A stretch of 64,000 nt of DNA from Thauera sp. 28. GTDB lineage: Bacteria > Pseudomonadota > Gammaproteobacteria > Burkholderiales > Rhodocyclaceae. The stretch is from NCBI RefSeq assembly GCF_000310145.2, contig NZ_AMXA01000001.1:248001-312000 (forward strand), in the 5' to 3' direction. Below, in pieces: positions 20,944 through 29,895 of this stretch (position 1 is the first letter of the stretch; every line of letters starts with the position of its first letter). The position numbers were made by a program, and so were the translations under genes. The notes under the pieces were generated by a model. It was given only the letters and a program-made list of their open reading frames with translations, was not told where the DNA came from and searched no databases.

Positions 20944-21405
20944 TTAGCATCCGCACGTCGAAAGGTACTCGAGGAAGTCGTCCATTTCGTCAGGCTGGAT
21001 GGCGCGCGGCGCCTCGGCATCGAGGAAGCCGCTGACAATGCCTTGCGCGAATTCCGTCTTCGCCTGCACGATTTCGTCGAAGTGGCCCCACCAGTCAACG
21101 ACATAGGCGACCTTGGCCACCTTGTTCAGCTCGTTTCGTAGCGTTTCACTGAAGCCCTCGGCCTTCAACTGCTCAACGATGGGCGTCATCGCGGCCCGGT
21201 AGGTCGCAGCGTCCTTTTCCTCGTACTCATAGACCTTGGGCTGTTCTTCAAGAAGAAATTCCGCCAGTTCGGGTATCGAGTCGAACCACATGAAGACACG
21301 GGCTGAGTCCAGGACAAACGAGCCCCCAGTGAAAATTCCGAACGGGGCTGTGCGCGGGTCGCGTTCCAGTGCGCCTTTGGTAGAGGAGTAAGTCGCTTCA
21401 GTCAT
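20944..21405 (-). CDS. Hypothetical protein, 153 aa
   Basis: An acidic 153-residue protein with two aromatic-rich segments (ARVFMWFDSIPELAEFLLEEQ and VAYVVDWWGHFDEIVQ) and a C-terminal CGC. I do not recognise a family and see no membrane segment or signal peptide. It lies between the WYL regulator (gap about 88 bases) and the HugZ-like gene (gap 81 bases), on the same strand, so it could be part of the same transcript. Function unknown. Confidence 0.65.
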   Translation of the reverse strand: MTEATYSSTKGALERDPRTAPFGIFTGGSFVLDSARVFMWFDSIPELAEFLLEEQPKVYEYEEKDAATYRAAMTPIVEQLKAEGFSETLRNELNKVAKVAYVVDWWGHFDEIVQAKTEFAQGIVSGFLDAEAPRAIQPDEMDDFLEYLSTCGC

Positions 21406-21493
21406 ATCAGGTCTCCGTGAGCGTCGAGTGAGGTCTCAGGTGTTGTTCCTCTGGGACCTATCGTAAGTCTGATGTGGCTCAACGGATGAGCTA

Positions 21494-22459
21494 CTAAATC
21501 GACTCGACCCCCCGTTTCAACATTGTGCGGACCTGCTCGCGCAGCTCCGGGGGCGATATGACCTTCACGGCAGGGACATGTCTGAGGATGTCCATGATGA
21601 GCTCGGTCGGGTTGCTGAACGGGACCTTCAAACGGTAAGAGCCGTCGGGTTCAAAGTGCCCCTGCTGCTTCTGGTGCCAGGTCTCCCGGCTCACCCAACG
21701 CGCTTGTTCAGCGGTGAACTCCAGTTCTGCCCACTGGAGGTCTTTGCCGGAGAAGATTCCATAGCCGCCATCGAGGATGCGCGCAATCTCCTTGTCGCTG
21801 ACGTCCTTGGCTGGCTCCTTGGAGAGCGTCACCTTCTTCATCGCATCCAGCGCAAAGCTGCGCAGTTCATTGCGCAGATGACACCAGGCATCCAGGTACC
21901 AGGCCTCCCGATAGAAGGTCAGCCGCTGGGGCGAGACCTCGCGGGTGATGGTTTCGTCACGCGATTTGACGTAGTGGTCGATGACCAGGCGCTTGCGTTG
22001 AAGGACCGCTGTTGCAACGAGGGTGAAGTGCTTCCCGTCGTGGACGCGCGCAGCTTGGCGATGAAAGCGGATGCGCTTTTCGATGTCGCCAACAGTGACA
22101 TTGCCTTCGCCCAGGATGGTTTGCAGTCGCGCAAGCAGGGGCTCGACATGCTCGGCGAGCAGGCCGGGCTCGAGGTTGCGGAGGAGCTGCTGCATCGTCA
22201 GGAGTGCAATCACCTCCGACGAGTTGAACCAGAGCCCCGGTAACTCGTACCGAGGGCCAGAGGAGGGGGCATCGAATCGGTAGCCGCCTGCATCCCGGTC
22301 CCAGACGATGGGGGCATTGAACCGCTCGCGCAGGTACTCGAGGTCGCGCTTGAACGTCGCTAGGGAGACCTCGAGCTCCTCAAGAAAGACCTGGACCGGG
22401 ACGACTCGACGTTCATCGAGCAGACGGTCGATGTGATAGAAGCGCTCGGTCCGGTCCAT
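21494..22459 (-). CDS. WYL-domain transcriptional regulator
   Basis: A 321-residue regulator. The N-terminal winged HTH is of DeoR type (LEELEVSLATFKRDLEYLRE, about 25-45). The middle WYL domain has HYVKSRDETITREVSPQRL, then FYREAWYLDAWCHLRNELRSFALDAM. A C-terminal WCX extension follows with VPFSNPTELIMDIL. WYL proteins bind nucleic-acid ligands and often repress phage-defence operons (BrxR and CapW are examples). Here it lies upstream of, and divergent from, the large helicase operon starting at 23891, with two genes between, so control of that operon is a reasonable inference. Confidence 0.9.
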   Translation of the reverse strand: MDRTERFYHIDRLLDERRVVPVQVFLEELEVSLATFKRDLEYLRERFNAPIVWDRDAGGYRFDAPSSGPRYELPGLWFNSSEVIALLTMQQLLRNLEPGLLAEHVEPLLARLQTILGEGNVTVGDIEKRIRFHRQAARVHDGKHFTLVATAVLQRKRLVIDHYVKSRDETITREVSPQRLTFYREAWYLDAWCHLRNELRSFALDAMKKVTLSKEPAKDVSDKEIARILDGGYGIFSGKDLQWAELEFTAEQARWVSRETWHQKQQGHFEPDGSYRLKVPFSNPTELIMDILRHVPAVKVISPPELREQVRTMLKRGVESI

Positions 22460-22480
22460 CAGGTCTCCTGTGCGAGAGGG

Positions 22481-23260
22481 CTACAGGAGAATACCTGCCT
22501 TTTGGTATAACACGGTAAGCGTTAAACGCATGTCCTGCGGCAGATATGACCACCCGATGGCGGCGAGGTCCTCGGGAACACCGAAGAGGGCTTCGGCGAC
22601 ACCGCCGGTGATGGCGGCAACCGTGTCGCTGTCCCCGCCAATGGAGATGGCGCTGCGGATGGCGTCCTCGAAGTCGGTCGCGGTGAGTGCGCAGACAAGC
22701 GCCTGCGGAACCGTTTCCTGACAGGTCTCGTTAAAGCGGTACGTCGGCCGTATGTCGTCGGGTGTGCGCTCAAGGTCATAACCGAACCGCTCGGTGATGG
22801 CGACTTTGATGTTCGCCGGGGTGACACGCTGGCGAGCGAGGAAGATGGCAAGCGCAGTCGCCTGTCCGCCCTTGATGCCCTCTGGATGATTGTGCGTGAC
22901 CTCAGTAACAGCCTTGGCCAGCTCCAATGCCTCATCGACGGAGTTGGCAAGCAGCCCCGCAGGGGATACGCGCATCGCTGCGCCGTTGCCGTAGCTGTTG
23001 TAAGGCTCCACTTCGCCGCGAGCAAGCCAGCGCGAAAACATGCCGCCCCAGCCGCCGTTATCGAAGTACCGACGCCCCCAGTCCATGAGCGCGGCGCCGG
23101 GGTGACGGTCATTCACGAGCGCATCGGCTACGGCAATCGTGCAGATTGTGTCGTCCGTATAGAAGGCATTCTCGTGAAAGAGAGGGCCGAAGGCCTTCGT
23201 TTTGACGTTGTTCCACTCGTAGACCGAGCCCACGATGTCACCAATCACTGCTCCCAACAT
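22481..23260 (-). CDS. ADP-ribosylglycohydrolase family protein
   Basis: A 259-residue DraG/ARH-fold hydrolase. It begins MLGAVIGDIVGSVYEWNNVK. The metal-binding TDDT sits near residue 35, and GGDSDTVAAITGG lies near residue 208, matching the two-magnesium ADP-ribose hydrolase site. Such enzymes remove ADP-ribose from proteins or nucleic acids. It lies 21 bases upstream of the WYL regulator and 11 bases downstream of a small gene, so all three are probably co-transcribed. Beside a defence operon, a role in reversing self- or phage-imposed ADP-ribosylation is possible but unproven. Confidence 0.92.
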   Translation of the reverse strand: MLGAVIGDIVGSVYEWNNVKTKAFGPLFHENAFYTDDTICTIAVADALVNDRHPGAALMDWGRRYFDNGGWGGMFSRWLARGEVEPYNSYGNGAAMRVSPAGLLANSVDEALELAKAVTEVTHNHPEGIKGGQATALAIFLARQRVTPANIKVAITERFGYDLERTPDDIRPTYRFNETCQETVPQALVCALTATDFEDAIRSAISIGGDSDTVAAITGGVAEALFGVPEDLAAIGWSYLPQDMRLTLTVLYQKAGILL

Positions 23261-23271
23261 TGCATAGCCCC

Positions 23272-23556
23272 TCAGTTGCGATTGATGCGATGCGTGCGGT
23301 GACCCACCGTCACCACCGTGCCCTCGGTGTCGACGACGGCATAAATGTCGAGGACGGGCTCAAGGCGGCTGTAATGCTCAGCGCCAACCCTGCGCCTGAT
23401 GCGCTCACGGCTTTTGTGGGTCAGATAGACGAGCTTCGCTCCACGCTTGTCGTACTCATGAGCTCCGAACTGCACCAGGAGCGGTAGAACGTCTTCCGGG
23501 ATACCCCGTTGCTGCAAACGGCGAGCAGCGTGGTGAGTCAGGGTCGTTCCAGTCAT
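23272..23556 (-). CDS. DUF4258-like small protein
   Basis: A 94-residue basic protein beginning TGTTLTHHAARRLQQRGIPE and ending in two strands, VLDIYAVVDTEGTVVTVGHR. The N-terminal His/Arg-rich helix with QRGI and the C-terminal beta-hairpin recall DUF4258 proteins. The start at 23556 is preferred over the longer frame to 23688 because a ggagg box (complement of 23563-23567) is placed 6 bases ahead of it. It is the first gene of the leftward unit that includes the ADP-ribosylglycohydrolase and the WYL regulator. Function unknown; a small RNase-like fold has been proposed for some relatives, but I cannot show activity. Confidence 0.65.
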   Translation of the reverse strand: MTGTTLTHHAARRLQQRGIPEDVLPLLVQFGAHEYDKRGAKLVYLTHKSRERIRRRVGAEHYSRLEPVLDIYAVVDTEGTVVTVGHRTHRINRN

Positions 23557-23890
23557 GGCAGGCCTCCAGCGGACATGATGGAAGTCATTATCCCGAGTGG
23601 GTAGCTCATGGCGTGAGCTTGGTCGTGCCTTGGTGAATTGCCCATCTCGGAGAGCGGGCGACGCTTCCCCCATCGGTATGTGGCTCACCGGGTGAGCTTG
23701 ATTTTTGGCATCATCATATGAAATCTGTGGGGTTTGCGTGACCGAAAACCTTGTGAGCTGTGCTTTTGGTCGTTAGCTACTCGAGTCCTGAAAGTAGAAT
23801 CCCAACGCAACAGCGAGGCGATTCCTAACGAATCGCCACCCGCCATGAGGACGTATCTTGGTCGTGGCAAGAGAACAGTGAGTAGCCCAG
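23557..23890. promoter_or_regulatory. Divergent control region between the WYL set and the helicase operon
   Basis: A 334-base intergenic region separating the leftward DUF4258/ADP-ribosylglycohydrolase/WYL unit from the rightward operon. It is noticeably AT-richer than both flanks and must hold both promoters. The repeated element ctcatggcgtgagcttgg (23606-23623) and ctcaccgggtgagcttga (23684-23701) is visible and may be an operator. No gene is supported here. Confidence 0.5.
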
Positions 23891-26800
23891 ATGGATGTGT
23901 TTGAGTTTCGTGGGAAGTTGGTTCGTGACTACGCAGCGTTTACTCGCAGCTTTACGCGTATCCACGCCGAGGACATCAAGGCCTTCGTCGATGAGGCCTA
24001 CAACTCCGGCCGCTACTGGCCCGCGCCGCTCGTACAGGTCAATCCCAACTTCAAGACAGGCGGCACCGTTGAGGCCTTGGTGGCGGCTGGCGCTCTCCAC
24101 CCGGAGTGCGGCCGCATCTTCCGTGCGGGCAAGTCGGCGTCGAGCATGGGCGTCTCGCTCACACTCTTCAAACACCAGGAAGAGGCCATCGGATTCGCGC
24201 AGAGCCGCGAGAGCTATGTCCTGACCACGGGTACCGGCTCGGGCAAGTCGTTGGCCTACTTCATCCCCGTCGTCGACGCTATCCTCAAGGCAAAGGCAGT
24301 CGACCCGACCGCTCGTACCCGGGCCATCGTCATCTACCCGATGAACGCGCTCGCCAACAGCCAGCTTGAAGAACTCGGCAAGTTCTTGGGCGATTATGGT
24401 GACCATCCGCCCGTGTCCTACGGCCGCTACACCGGCCAGGAAAGCGACGAGGAGCGGCAGCGGCTGGCCGCGAACCCGCCGGACATCTTGCTCACCAACT
24501 TCATGATGCTCGAACTGCTCATGACGCGGCAGGACGACAAGGACAAGGCGGTCATTCGCAACGCCAAGGGCCTGCGCTTCCTGGTGCTAGATGAGTTGCA
24601 CACCTACCGCGGCCGCCAAGGGGCGGATGTTGCGCTGCTGGTGCGCCGGGTGCGCGAGGCGCTTGCCGATAAACTGCAGTGCATCGGCACGTCGGCGACG
24701 ATGGCCACCGAAGGCACCGAACAGGCAAAGAACGAGAAGGTGGCCGAGGTTGCCAGTCGCTTGTTCGGCACCCGCATCACAGCCGCCAGTGTCATCACCG
24801 AAACCTTGCAGCGGATCACGCCGGAACAGTTGCTGGTCGAGCATGTGCAGTCGCAACTTGCGGAATCCATCCGTGCTGGCGTACCGGAGTCCGCCTCCTA
24901 TACGGCGCTCGCCCAACACCCGCTTGCTGTCTGGGTGGAGCTCACGTTGGGGCTGACCCGCGACGAAGGCAAGTGGCGTCGTGCTCGTCCCATCACCCTC
25001 GATGCTGCCGCCGACCAGCTGGCGGCGGATGCGGGCGTCGATGTCGAGCAGGCCAGAGCAGTATTGGCGGACTTCCTGTTGCTCGCCTACCGCACCACCG
25101 ACAAGCCGCCCTCCGAGGGCGGGCGCAGCCTTTTCGCCTTCAAGCTCCACCAGTTCATCTCAGGCGGCAGCAAGGTTTACGGCACCCTCGAACCAGCAGG
25201 GCGGCGTTACCTGACGCTCGAAGGGAGTCAATTCGTCCCGGGTGACCGTGCCCGTCGGCTCTTTGCGCTGCATTTCTGCCGCGAGTGTGGGCAGGAGTAC
25301 ATCCCCGTCTGGGACGAGAATAACTCGGGCGGTCGGGTGTTCAACCCGCGCAGCATCGAGGAGCGCAGCCACGAGGACGAAGACGTCAAGAACGGCTACT
25401 TCATGCCGGATACGACGGGCGTCTGGAATGACACGCTCGACCGTTATCCTGAGACCTGGCTGGAGCCCAAGAAGGACGGCGACCTGAAGCTGCGCTCTAA
25501 CTACAAAAAGCGCCAGCCCCATCATGTCCGGGTCGATGCAGAAGGTCGTCATACCAGCGACGGCACCACCGGTTGGTACATTCCGGGGAATTTCGGCTTT
25601 TGCCTGCGCTGTGGCGTTGTGCACCCGACCGCAGGCAAGGAGTCGCTGCGGCTCACTGGCCTGTCGGGCGAGGGGCGCAGTTCGGCGACCACCATGCTCA
25701 CGCTGTCCGCCCTGCGTTATCTCTACGAGGAAGATGACCAGCTCAAGGAAGAGGCCAAGAAGGTCCTGGGCTTCACTGACAACCGCCAGGATGCAGCGCT
25801 GCAGGTCGGCCACTTCAACGATTTCCTGCAGGTGCTGCTGCAGCGGGCCGCGCTTTTCGCAGCGGTTCAGAAGGCGGGCGGGAGCCTGACCGAGGGCGAA
25901 ATCGCCGAGGCTGTATTCAAGTCGCTTGGCTTCGACCGCGACGACCCCGGTGTGCGTGCCGAGTACATGCAGGAGCCCGATATCAAGGGCAACGCCCGGC
26001 GCCAGGTGCAGGACATCATGCGTGCCATCCTTGGCTACCGCGTGTATTTCGACCTGCGCCGTGGGTGGCGCTTCAACAACCCCAATCTGGAACAGCTGGG
26101 CCTGGTTCATATCGAGTACCAGGACCTCGATGACCTCGCCGCTGACGCGGCGGAATGGTCGGAGGCACCGGTTGCCTTGCAGGCGGCGTCACCCGAGGTC
26201 CGCAAGCGGCTTCTGGTCATGCTTTTCGATGCCATGCGCCAGGGGCTGTGCCTTGCATCGCGCTACCTCGACCGCAGTGAACTGGACCGCCTCAAGACTT
26301 CCAGTTATGCAAACCTGCGTGAGCCTTGGGGCTTTTCAGAGGACGAGAATCCAATCTCTTCGAACTGGTTCATCGTCGGTGCCAAGCCCCGTGACGAGGA
26401 CCGCAGGAACGTCGAGTATCTCGTCTCTGGGAGTGCCCGGTCCAAGCTCGGCCGAGAAGTGAAGCGCCCGAGCAACTGGCGCGAAGCGGACGAGAGCGAC
26501 AACCAGCACACCGCCAAGCTCAAGGACGAGCAATGCGAAGAGGTCATCAGGGCGCTGCTCAAGGCAGCCAAGTCCTATGGTCTGGTGGTGTCTGAAGAGA
26601 CTGAATTCGGTATCACCGGCTACCAGCTCAACGGCACGGGCCTGTTATGGACGCTTGGTGAGGGCAAGAGCAAGAAGAGCGCGGATGACAACGCCTTCTT
26701 CCGCAGCCTGTACGGCAATATCGCCGGCATGCTCGCGGACCCGGTGCATCGACTTTTCGATTTCGAGGCGCGCGAACACACCGCCCAGGTCGAGCAGGAC

Positions 26801-29203
26801 GAACGGCTGGAGCGCGAGGCTCGCTTCCGCTTCACCCAGAAGGACCGCGACGATTGGCAGGCCGCGAACAACAAGCCGCTGGAGTGGCTTCCGGTGCTGT
26901 TCTGCTCTCCGACCATGGAACTGGGCGTCGATATCTCCTCGCTCAACACCGTGTACATGCGAAATGTCCCGCCCACGCCGGCCAACTACGCGCAGCGCAG
27001 CGGCCGGGCAGGGCGCGCGGGGCAGCCTGCGCTAGTCATCACCTATTGCGCTGCACAGTCGCCGCACGACCAGTATTTCTTCCGCGACCCGGTGCGCATG
27101 GTCCATGGCCAGGTCAACCCACCCACGCTCGACCTCGCCAACCGCGAACTCATCCAGAGCCACCTGCACGCCATCTGGTTGGCGGAAACCGGCAAAAAGC
27201 TCGACAACAGCGTGCGCGGTTTGCTCGATATGAACGACCCTGCCGCACCGCTGACCGACGACTACCGGTACCAGATGGATGCGGATGCGCCGCAAAAGCG
27301 TGCGCATGAGCGTGGCCTGCGTGTCCTGGCCATGCTCAGGGACGAACTCACCGAGGAGAAGGCCCCCTGGCATACGCCAACCTTTGCCGATGAGGTGTTC
27401 CGGCGCGCTTTCCAGTCCTTTGATAAGGCACTCGACCGCTGGCGCGACCTATTTGCCGCCACCAAGCGGCAGATGGAAATCAACCAGAAGGTGATGAACA
27501 ACCCAGCTGCGAGCGAACGCGACCGGCGAGATGCCAAGCAGCGCCACGACGAAGCCTTCCGCCAGCAGACGCTGCTGCTGCAGGAGTCCGGCTCGGCCAA
27601 CTCCGACTTCTACACTTACCGCTATCTGGCGAGCCAGGGCTTCCTGCCGGGCTACAACTTCCCGCGCCTGCCGCTGATGGCCTACATCCCGGCGCGCAAA
27701 GGCAAGATTGGTCGGGAGAACTTCCTTTCGCGCCCGCGGTTTTTGGCCCTGTCCGAGTTCGGTCCCTACAGCCTCATCTACCACGAAGGTAGCCAGTACC
27801 GCGTCGTGCGCGCCATGCTTTCGGTCGGCGCCGAAGACCAGGTTTCCGTGGGTGCCAAGCTCAGCACCGAAGTGGCGCGCATCTGCCCCGCTTGTGGCTA
27901 CGGCCACTTCCGCAACCAGCGGGATGCCGACCGTTGCGTTTCGTGCAACGCCCCGCTGGCCGACTCCGTTGCCGTGCAGAACCTCTACCGCATCGAAAAC
28001 GTCTCGACCAAACGGGCCGAGCGCATCACCGCCAACGAGGAAGAGCGTACCCGGCAGGGTTACGAGATGCAGACCACCATCCAGTTCGGCGAACAGGACG
28101 GACGCCTTCAGGTCATGCACGCAATGATGAAGGAAGGCGACACGCCGGTGCTGGAACTCCAGTATGGCGCCGCTGCGACCGTGTGGCGTATGAACCTGGG
28201 CTGGCGGCGCCGCAAGGAGAAGAGCCTCCTCGGCTTCATGATTAACCCGGTCACCGGGCATTGGGTCGGTGGCGCGGAAGAGTCTGGCGAGGCCGATGCC
28301 GACACCCCTCCAGACAAGACCCCGCCGCAGCGCATCGTCCCCTACGTGGAAGACCGCCGTAACGTGCTCATCGTGCGCCCGCTCGAAGAGCTCGACATCA
28401 AGACCATGGCGACGCTGCAGTACGCCCTCAAGCGCGGCATCGAAGCGGTCTATCAGCTTGAAGAGAGTGAGCTGATGGCAGAACCCCTGCCCAAGGCCGA
28501 CCTGCGCCGTTCCATCCTGTTCTACGAATCTGCCGAAGGCGGAGCGGGGGTGCTGACCCGCCTGGCGACCGAGCCTGAAGCGCTGGCCAGGGTCGCAGGC
28601 GAAGCACTGGCCATCATGCACTTCCGCCGCCCTGATTCGGGTGTCTGGAGCCGAGCGCAATTGGTCGAAGAGCTCGACGCCGATGGCAAGCCCATCTGCG
28701 AGGCGGGTTGCTACCGGTGCCTGCTCTCCTACTACAACCAGCCTGACCACGTGAATATCGACCGGCAGGACGTCGACAACGAGGGCAAGGTACTCGACAT
28801 CCTGTGTCAGCTGTCGCACGCGAGGGGTGAGGCTGGCAGTTTCGGTCGTACGGCCGAGGCGCAGCTCGGTGAGTTGGAACGCGTTTCCGGAAGTTCTCTG
28901 GAGCAGGCGTGGCTGAACTATGTCCGTGAGTATGGCTATCGGCTGCCAGACAGGGGGCAGCACACCATCGAGCGCTGTCAGGCGTCAGCAGACTTTTTCT
29001 ATGAAGACTGGAAGGCCGTAATCTTCATTGATGGGCCTCATCATGCGGCCGAAGCTCAGGCGGAGAGGGATGCGGCTATCAATGCGTGTCTGGAGGCTGC
29101 GGGATATTTCGTCGTCAGGTTCCCCAAGGATTCAGATGCCTGGTCGGATATCTTTAAGCTTCATGCAGCGCTATTTGGGATATCGAAGGATGTTCAATCA
29201 TGA
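23891..29203 (+). CDS. DEAD-box helicase fused to DUF1998 and a nuclease-like tail (DrmA/DrmB-like)
   Basis: A 1770-residue protein. The DEAD helicase core has Walker A TTGTGSGKS (112-120) and motif II DELH (233-236). The second RecA domain has SPTMELGVDISS (about 1005) and motif VI QRSGRAGRAG (about 1034-1043). A Zn cluster CPACGYG with CVSCNAPL lies near 1332-1355. The DUF1998/MZB region has ESAEGGAGVLTRL and CEAGCYRCLLSYYNQP (about 1600). The last 100 residues (ADFFYEDWKAVIFIDGPHH near 1700, then ACLEAAGYFVVRF) look like a DUF559/Vsr-type PD-(D/E)XK nuclease. In DISARM, helicase (DrmA) and DUF1998 (DrmB) are separate proteins; here they are joined. It is the first gene of a ten-gene operon, overlapping the next by 4 bases. 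Confidence 0.85.
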   Translation: MDVFEFRGKLVRDYAAFTRSFTRIHAEDIKAFVDEAYNSGRYWPAPLVQVNPNFKTGGTVEALVAAGALHPECGRIFRAGKSASSMGVSLTLFKHQEEAIGFAQSRESYVLTTGTGSGKSLAYFIPVVDAILKAKAVDPTARTRAIVIYPMNALANSQLEELGKFLGDYGDHPPVSYGRYTGQESDEERQRLAANPPDILLTNFMMLELLMTRQDDKDKAVIRNAKGLRFLVLDELHTYRGRQGADVALLVRRVREALADKLQCIGTSATMATEGTEQAKNEKVAEVASRLFGTRITAASVITETLQRITPEQLLVEHVQSQLAESIRAGVPESASYTALAQHPLAVWVELTLGLTRDEGKWRRARPITLDAAADQLAADAGVDVEQARAVLADFLLLAYRTTDKPPSEGGRSLFAFKLHQFISGGSKVYGTLEPAGRRYLTLEGSQFVPGDRARRLFALHFCRECGQEYIPVWDENNSGGRVFNPRSIEERSHEDEDVKNGYFMPDTTGVWNDTLDRYPETWLEPKKDGDLKLRSNYKKRQPHHVRVDAEGRHTSDGTTGWYIPGNFGFCLRCGVVHPTAGKESLRLTGLSGEGRSSATTMLTLSALRYLYEEDDQLKEEAKKVLGFTDNRQDAALQVGHFNDFLQVLLQRAALFAAVQKAGGSLTEGEIAEAVFKSLGFDRDDPGVRAEYMQEPDIKGNARRQVQDIMRAILGYRVYFDLRRGWRFNNPNLEQLGLVHIEYQDLDDLAADAAEWSEAPVALQAASPEVRKRLLVMLFDAMRQGLCLASRYLDRSELDRLKTSSYANLREPWGFSEDENPISSNWFIVGAKPRDEDRRNVEYLVSGSARSKLGREVKRPSNWREADESDNQHTAKLKDEQCEEVIRALLKAAKSYGLVVSEETEFGITGYQLNGTGLLWTLGEGKSKKSADDNAFFRSLYGNIAGMLADPVHRLFDFEAREHTAQVEQDERLEREARFRFTQKDRDDWQAANNKPLEWLPVLFCSPTMELGVDISSLNTVYMRNVPPTPANYAQRSGRAGRAGQPALVITYCAAQSPHDQYFFRDPVRMVHGQVNPPTLDLANRELIQSHLHAIWLAETGKKLDNSVRGLLDMNDPAAPLTDDYRYQMDADAPQKRAHERGLRVLAMLRDELTEEKAPWHTPTFADEVFRRAFQSFDKALDRWRDLFAATKRQMEINQKVMNNPAASERDRRDAKQRHDEAFRQQTLLLQESGSANSDFYTYRYLASQGFLPGYNFPRLPLMAYIPARKGKIGRENFLSRPRFLALSEFGPYSLIYHEGSQYRVVRAMLSVGAEDQVSVGAKLSTEVARICPACGYGHFRNQRDADRCVSCNAPLADSVAVQNLYRIENVSTKRAERITANEEERTRQGYEMQTTIQFGEQDGRLQVMHAMMKEGDTPVLELQYGAAATVWRMNLGWRRRKEKSLLGFMINPVTGHWVGGAEESGEADADTPPDKTPPQRIVPYVEDRRNVLIVRPLEELDIKTMATLQYALKRGIEAVYQLEESELMAEPLPKADLRRSILFYESAEGGAGVLTRLATEPEALARVAGEALAIMHFRRPDSGVWSRAQLVEELDADGKPICEAGCYRCLLSYYNQPDHVNIDRQDVDNEGKVLDILCQLSHARGEAGSFGRTAEAQLGELERVSGSSLEQAWLNYVREYGYRLPDRGQHTIERCQASADFFYEDWKAVIFIDGPHHAAEAQAERDAAINACLEAAGYFVVRFPKDSDAWSDIFKLHAALFGISKDVQS

Positions 29204-29880
29204 CAAAGAGCATTCGGGAGCAGCTAATAGCGCTTGGGTTGGCCGGAGCTTCGAGTGCATCAAAAAGTGGCCGTTTACGCCAAGAAGGGAAAGGTAGTCA
29301 AGAGGAAGTTCGGAAGGAAAGTGCTGAAGTTCGTCAAGTATGTGAAACCGACGTAACCAATCCCGGCTTTACGCAGAGTCGTTCGTTTGGAGCTGGTGCG
29401 TCGACTCTGCGAGAGCAGCTCATTGCAGAAGGGCGAATCAAACCGGTCGATTCGTTTCTTGCTCGAGCGGAAGAGCTGCGAAAGAAAGCCATTGCAGCGG
29501 GTGAAAATCGGCGGAATGGTGCGGATGGCCTGCGAGCGGCGGGAAAGTCTGGTAAGGATGCGCAAGCTGAGAAGAGAGATAGCAAGTCCAGAGCTAAGCC
29601 CACTATGGCGCCGAAGGCTGAACGTAAGGCTAAGCGCAAGGCTGAGAACAACCTGTCAGATGGCCTCAGTCATCGAGAAAAGAAGTTTAAATGCTCCATC
29701 TGTGGAAATTGGATTCCTCTTGGAGAGGGTCTCAAGCATGAAGCAATGCACAAAGGGATTGATTACGTTCCAACCTCAGATATCCGTCCTCGAGAGGTGG
29801 GATGTAACAGCGAAACTCAGTCGAATACGTGGGTTCATGTTTACCAAGGTGGATTGCCCGGTCTCGGAAAGAGGCACTAA
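29200..29880 (+). CDS. Basic linker-rich protein with C2H2-like zinc finger
   Basis: A 226-residue protein with two copies of an (I/L)REQLIA(L/E)G motif (about residues 5 and 67), a long Lys/Arg/Glu/Ala-rich middle that is probably disordered or coiled, and a C-terminal CSICGNWIPLGEGLKHEAMH resembling a C2H2 zinc finger. The N-terminal repeats faintly resemble DUF2058 proteins, but I would not assign that family. Codon use and GC are clearly lower than in the genes on both sides, suggesting separate acquisition. It overlaps the helicase stop (ATGA) and lies 15 bases before the SNF2 gene. Its position inside the DISARM-like core suggests a DNA-binding or adaptor role. Confidence 0.7.
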   Translation: MTKSIREQLIALGLAGASSASKSGRLRQEGKGSQEEVRKESAEVRQVCETDVTNPGFTQSRSFGAGASTLREQLIAEGRIKPVDSFLARAEELRKKAIAAGENRRNGADGLRAAGKSGKDAQAEKRDSKSRAKPTMAPKAERKAKRKAENNLSDGLSHREKKFKCSICGNWIPLGEGLKHEAMHKGIDYVPTSDIRPREVGCNSETQSNTWVHVYQGGLPGLGKRH

Positions 29881-29895
29881 GGAGGGATGGATTTG

